From: Bacteriovoracaceae bacterium
Lineage (GTDB): Bacteria; Bdellovibrionota; Bacteriovoracia; Bacteriovoracales; Bacteriovoracaceae
Length of the DNA stretch: 64,000 nucleotides
NCBI GenBank assembly: GCA_020630335.1
Contig: JAHDBN010000002.1
Coordinates: 62,001-126,000, forward strand
Direction of reading: 5' to 3'
Both the position numbers and the translations under genes were made by a program. The notes below the pieces were generated by a model. The model was not told the DNA's origin and did not search any database. It saw nothing but the letters and a program-made list of their open reading frames with translations. Positions 62,041 to 64,000 of the stretch are shown here, one piece after another (position 1 is the stretch's first letter; every line of letters starts with the position of its first letter).

Positions 62041-62682
62041 TTAGGACTTTTGCCACTCTTCGAAAAAGTTTTTCCAATATTTTTCAAAAAATGACCTAGC
62101 ATTAAATAATCGATCAACAATAACTTGAGGAAAGTTCATTTGATCCGCTGACTCAGCTTTTATTTCCTCATAATCTTGATCATTTATATCTGCTTTGTAT
62201 GTTATTTCAATTTTCGATAAGTCTCGTTTTTTACAAGTACTATCGTTTTCACTCAACTTCACTTCAAGATTAAAATCATCTAAAGCATAGTGAGGTAACT
62301 TCTTTACGAGGTTGCAACTCAAAGTTAAGGCCTTCATATTACTTTTACATAATAGGTGAAAGCGAGGATACATCTTTGCAGCTAAAGTTGTTTGGTTCGG
62401 TAAAGGACGTAAACGAATATAAAGAATAGTAGTAGTAACCGAATCTTTCTTGATTTCTTTGATAACTTTAGAATCAATCATATCCATAACATTAAGAGAG
62501 ATTTTCTTTGTAAGCTTGAAGTATTTAAATCCATCTTTATCAATTTCATGATAACTTTCAAATTTCGAAAATTTATCAAAAAGAGCTTGCTGAGATTGAT
62601 CAGAGCACTTGTTATAACTTCCTTGAATGTTTGTAGCGAAGAGAAAAGGTGAGAAAAAGATCAATGATAGTAATAAATTCAT
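62041..62682 (-). CDS. Secreted protein, unknown
   Basis: 213 residues with signal peptide (MNLLLSLIFFSPFLFA). Four cysteines in the mature part (C27, C112, C123, C174). No recognised motif. Its ATG overlaps the stop of the next upstream gene (TAATG), so the two are one operon and probably act together. Confidence 0.58.
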   Translation of the reverse strand: MNLLLSLIFFSPFLFATNIQGSYNKCSDQSQQALFDKFSKFESYHEIDKDGFKYFKLTKKISLNVMDMIDSKVIKEIKKDSVTTTILYIRLRPLPNQTTLAAKMYPRFHLLCKSNMKALTLSCNLVKKLPHYALDDFNLEVKLSENDSTCKKRDLSKIEITYKADINDQDYEEIKAESADQMNFPQVIVDRLFNARSFFEKYWKNFFEEWQKS

Positions 62683-62969
62683 TATTTTGTTTCTCCTGAT
62701 TCTTCTAGAATATCATCAATTAAATCAGGATTAAGTTCCTCGTCAGCTTCTATTTCCTCATCTTCTGTTCTTTCTTCCTCACCCTCTATTAATCCCTCTT
62801 TGAGGCTATCATAATCTTCCGTCATTTTTTCAGCGAGAGCAGAAATTTTCTCAAGACTCTCTCGTAAGAGTTTTATCTCCCTTGCCATGTCTTCAGAAGA
62901 GTCTGCGACTGTTCCAGTATCACCACAAGAAATAAGAAATAAAAAAAGAATATATAGTAGTTGTTTCAT
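62682..62969 (-). CDS. Small acidic coiled-coil lipoprotein
   Basis: 95 residues. Lipobox LFLISC (Cys15). The mature part is a predicted coiled coil (ARE-IKLLRESLEKISALAEKM) followed by a Glu/Asp-rich tail. Overlaps the next gene by one base. Possibly binds or anchors the secreted protein encoded with it, but this is only context. Confidence 0.6.
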   Translation of the reverse strand: MKQLLYILFLFLISCGDTGTVADSSEDMAREIKLLRESLEKISALAEKMTEDYDSLKEGLIEGEEERTEDEEIEADEELNPDLIDDILEESGETK

Positions 62970-63082
62970 TTAGACGCACTATAACGATGAACAATAATCT
63001 TGTCCATCTAGGAAGATGGACTAAGATTAGGCGTGTAGAATTTACTGACTTATTGAGTTATGTAGATTTTAGGCTTAAAAGC

Positions 63083-63607
63083 TTATCTCTTCCGTGTTTT
63101 AGTTCGCTTTGTAGCTTTTTTCTTTTTCGCGACTTTCTTTCTAACGACCTTCTTTTTCTTTGTTTTTGTCTTCTTTTTAGTCTTTCTTACTGTTTTCTTG
63201 GCCTTCTTTTTGACTTTCTTTGCTACTTTTTTAGCTTTTTTCTTAACCTTCTTAACTGCTTTCTTGGCCTTCTTTTTAACTTTCTTATTTGCCTTCAAGC
63301 TAGATTCAAATTTCTTTTGAAGAGACATTAAGTCTTTCTTGGCATTATTCATAAATGATTGTGCATTTTTAAGCTCAGTTTTTAATGTCTTATCAATCAT
63401 TTTTTCAATTTTAGATCTTTCTTTATTAAACTTTTTTTTCAAATCTTTTAGATCTGAGTCAACATAAGAACTAATTTCTTTTTTTGTTGTTTTTACTAAT
63501 CCTTCTACATTCTTTTTTAGATCATTAAGATCTGAACTGCTGATGAGTTTATCAACATTTTTTTGAATTTTTTTTAATCTTTTTAAAACTGAACTCTTTT
63601 TTGCCAT
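63083..63607 (-). CDS. Lysine-rich histone H1-like protein with coiled-coil head
   Basis: 174 residues from the second ATG (63607), which is 7 bases from AAGGAG; the first ATG at 63613 is too close. Residues 1-100 are helical, coiled-coil-like (LKRLKKIQKNVDKLI...). Residues 105-174 are nearly all Lys, Ala, Val, Arg and Thr, in KKAKKxVKK-type repeats, like the tail of bacterial H1-like proteins. It probably binds DNA or RNA non-specifically; a phasin-like head is an alternative. The opposite frame is a shadow. Confidence 0.72.
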   Translation of the reverse strand: MAKKSSVLKRLKKIQKNVDKLISSSDLNDLKKNVEGLVKTTKKEISSYVDSDLKDLKKKFNKERSKIEKMIDKTLKTELKNAQSFMNNAKKDLMSLQKKFESSLKANKKVKKKAKKAVKKVKKKAKKVAKKVKKKAKKTVRKTKKKTKTKKKKVVRKKVAKKKKATKRTKTRKR

Positions 63608-63621
63608 TTTCATACTCCTTA

Positions 63622-64000
63622 TTAGTCAAAATAAAACCCTGTGTGCTTATTGATCGGAATTCTATATCCAAAACCAAAGCTTTTTGTTTTCAACTTTATT
63701 ATCGGACAAAATTGATTTCTCTTGAATTCTGATCTTGTGTAAAGTTTCAAGACTCTTAAAATGTGTTCAGGCTCAAACCCCATTTCTTCCAAATCAGACC
63801 TGTCATAGCGATAAGAGAGCAGACATTCGAGTATAGCGTCTAAAATAGGGTATGGAGGAAGAGAATCGGTATCAAATTGATCATCTCTTAATTCAGCTGT
63901 TGGGCGTCTTTTAATAATGCCTTCAGGGATAATATTGTTATATTTTTTATTAATATAATCACATAATTCAAAAGCTTCAGTCTTATAAAGATCTCCGATA
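63622..64000 (-). CDS. nadE: NAD+ synthetase, C-terminal end (partial)
   Basis: Not an ORF with a start in the window: the frame runs off the right edge. The 126 codons read GDLYKTEAFEL, IIPEGIIKRRPTAELRDDQFDTDSLPPYPILDAIL and end with a FGFGYRIPINKH-type tail. This is the end of a glutamine-dependent NAD+ synthetase. Stop TAA at 63622-63624. The N-terminal glutaminase part lies beyond the window, so the NadE type cannot be checked. Confidence 0.9.
   Translation of the reverse strand, partial: IGDLYKTEAFELCDYINKKYNNIIPEGIIKRRPTAELRDDQFDTDSLPPYPILDAILECLLSYRYDRSDLEEMGFEPEHILRVLKLYTRSEFKRNQFCPIIKLKTKSFGFGYRIPINKHTGFYFD

Noticed and set aside
62987-63331. Leu/Phe/Ser-rich open frame on the plus strand
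   Set aside because: It is the complement of the lysine repeats in the H1-like gene; Phe and Leu runs come from Lys codons read backwards.

Overview
The window is AT-rich, gene-dense DNA from a Gram-negative bacterium. Several features suggest a marine or predatory member of the Bdellovibrionota, close to Bacteriovorax/Halobacteriovorax: a full Na+-translocating NADH:quinone reductase set, sodium-coupled carriers, many short lipoproteins with a Cys lipobox, and many secreted proteins of unknown family. The taxonomic placement is an inference from gene content; there is no rRNA gene here to confirm it.

Layout. 0-4 kb: a ChaN-like protein open to the left edge, then dtd, rsmD and a PIN-PhoH ATPase. 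3.8-6.8 kb (minus): AlkB-like oxygenase, an H-box mini-protein, HemY-type oxidase, CGFS glutaredoxin, BolA and a DUF420-like membrane protein, which reads as an iron-sulfur/haem group. 6.8-12 kb: a DnaQ-DinG fusion, YebC and two tandem PlsC acyltransferases. 12-18 kb: nqrABCDEF. 18-25 kb: an M23 lipoprotein, apbE (flavinates NqrB/NqrC), a repeat-rich peptidoglycan-binding lipoprotein, nqrM, a thioredoxin-like lipoprotein, a small tyrosine phosphatase, YidD and DUF2797. 25-36 kb: YdcF-like, RidA, MaeB, serine hydrolase, Na+/alanine symporter, Dus, bacterioferritin with its ferredoxin, and a Na+/phosphate symporter. 36-48 kb: secreted or envelope proteins, a PTPS-III type pterin enzyme, TyrS, RNase HI, a possible small ABC importer split by two opposite-strand genes, an M48 protease, an FKBP lipoprotein, HPPD and an alpha/beta hydrolase.

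48.9-57.8 kb is the accessory part. It starts at a tRNA-Phe gene followed by the C-terminal remnant of a tyrosine recombinase, an 11-bp tandem repeat and further decayed coding sequence. It then carries a row of secreted proteins: a zinc-protease-like protein, a tandem-duplicated HNH (DUF1524-like) lipoprotein, a 636-residue lipoprotein with an internal duplication, and a Fic protein with a signal peptide. This row is the best candidate for an undescribed exported effector set. 57.9-64 kb holds FadD, a calcium-binding-like acidic lipoprotein, small secreted proteins, a lysine-rich histone H1-like protein and the C-terminal end of NAD+ synthetase running off the right edge.

Working together: NqrA-F with ApbE and NqrM would build a sodium gradient that the AGCS and NptA-type carriers can use. 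Bfr/Bfd, GrxD/BolA and the haem-related proteins form an iron theme. Many start codons were moved from the longest open frame to an ATG, GTG or TTG with a better ribosome-binding site; each entry says so.
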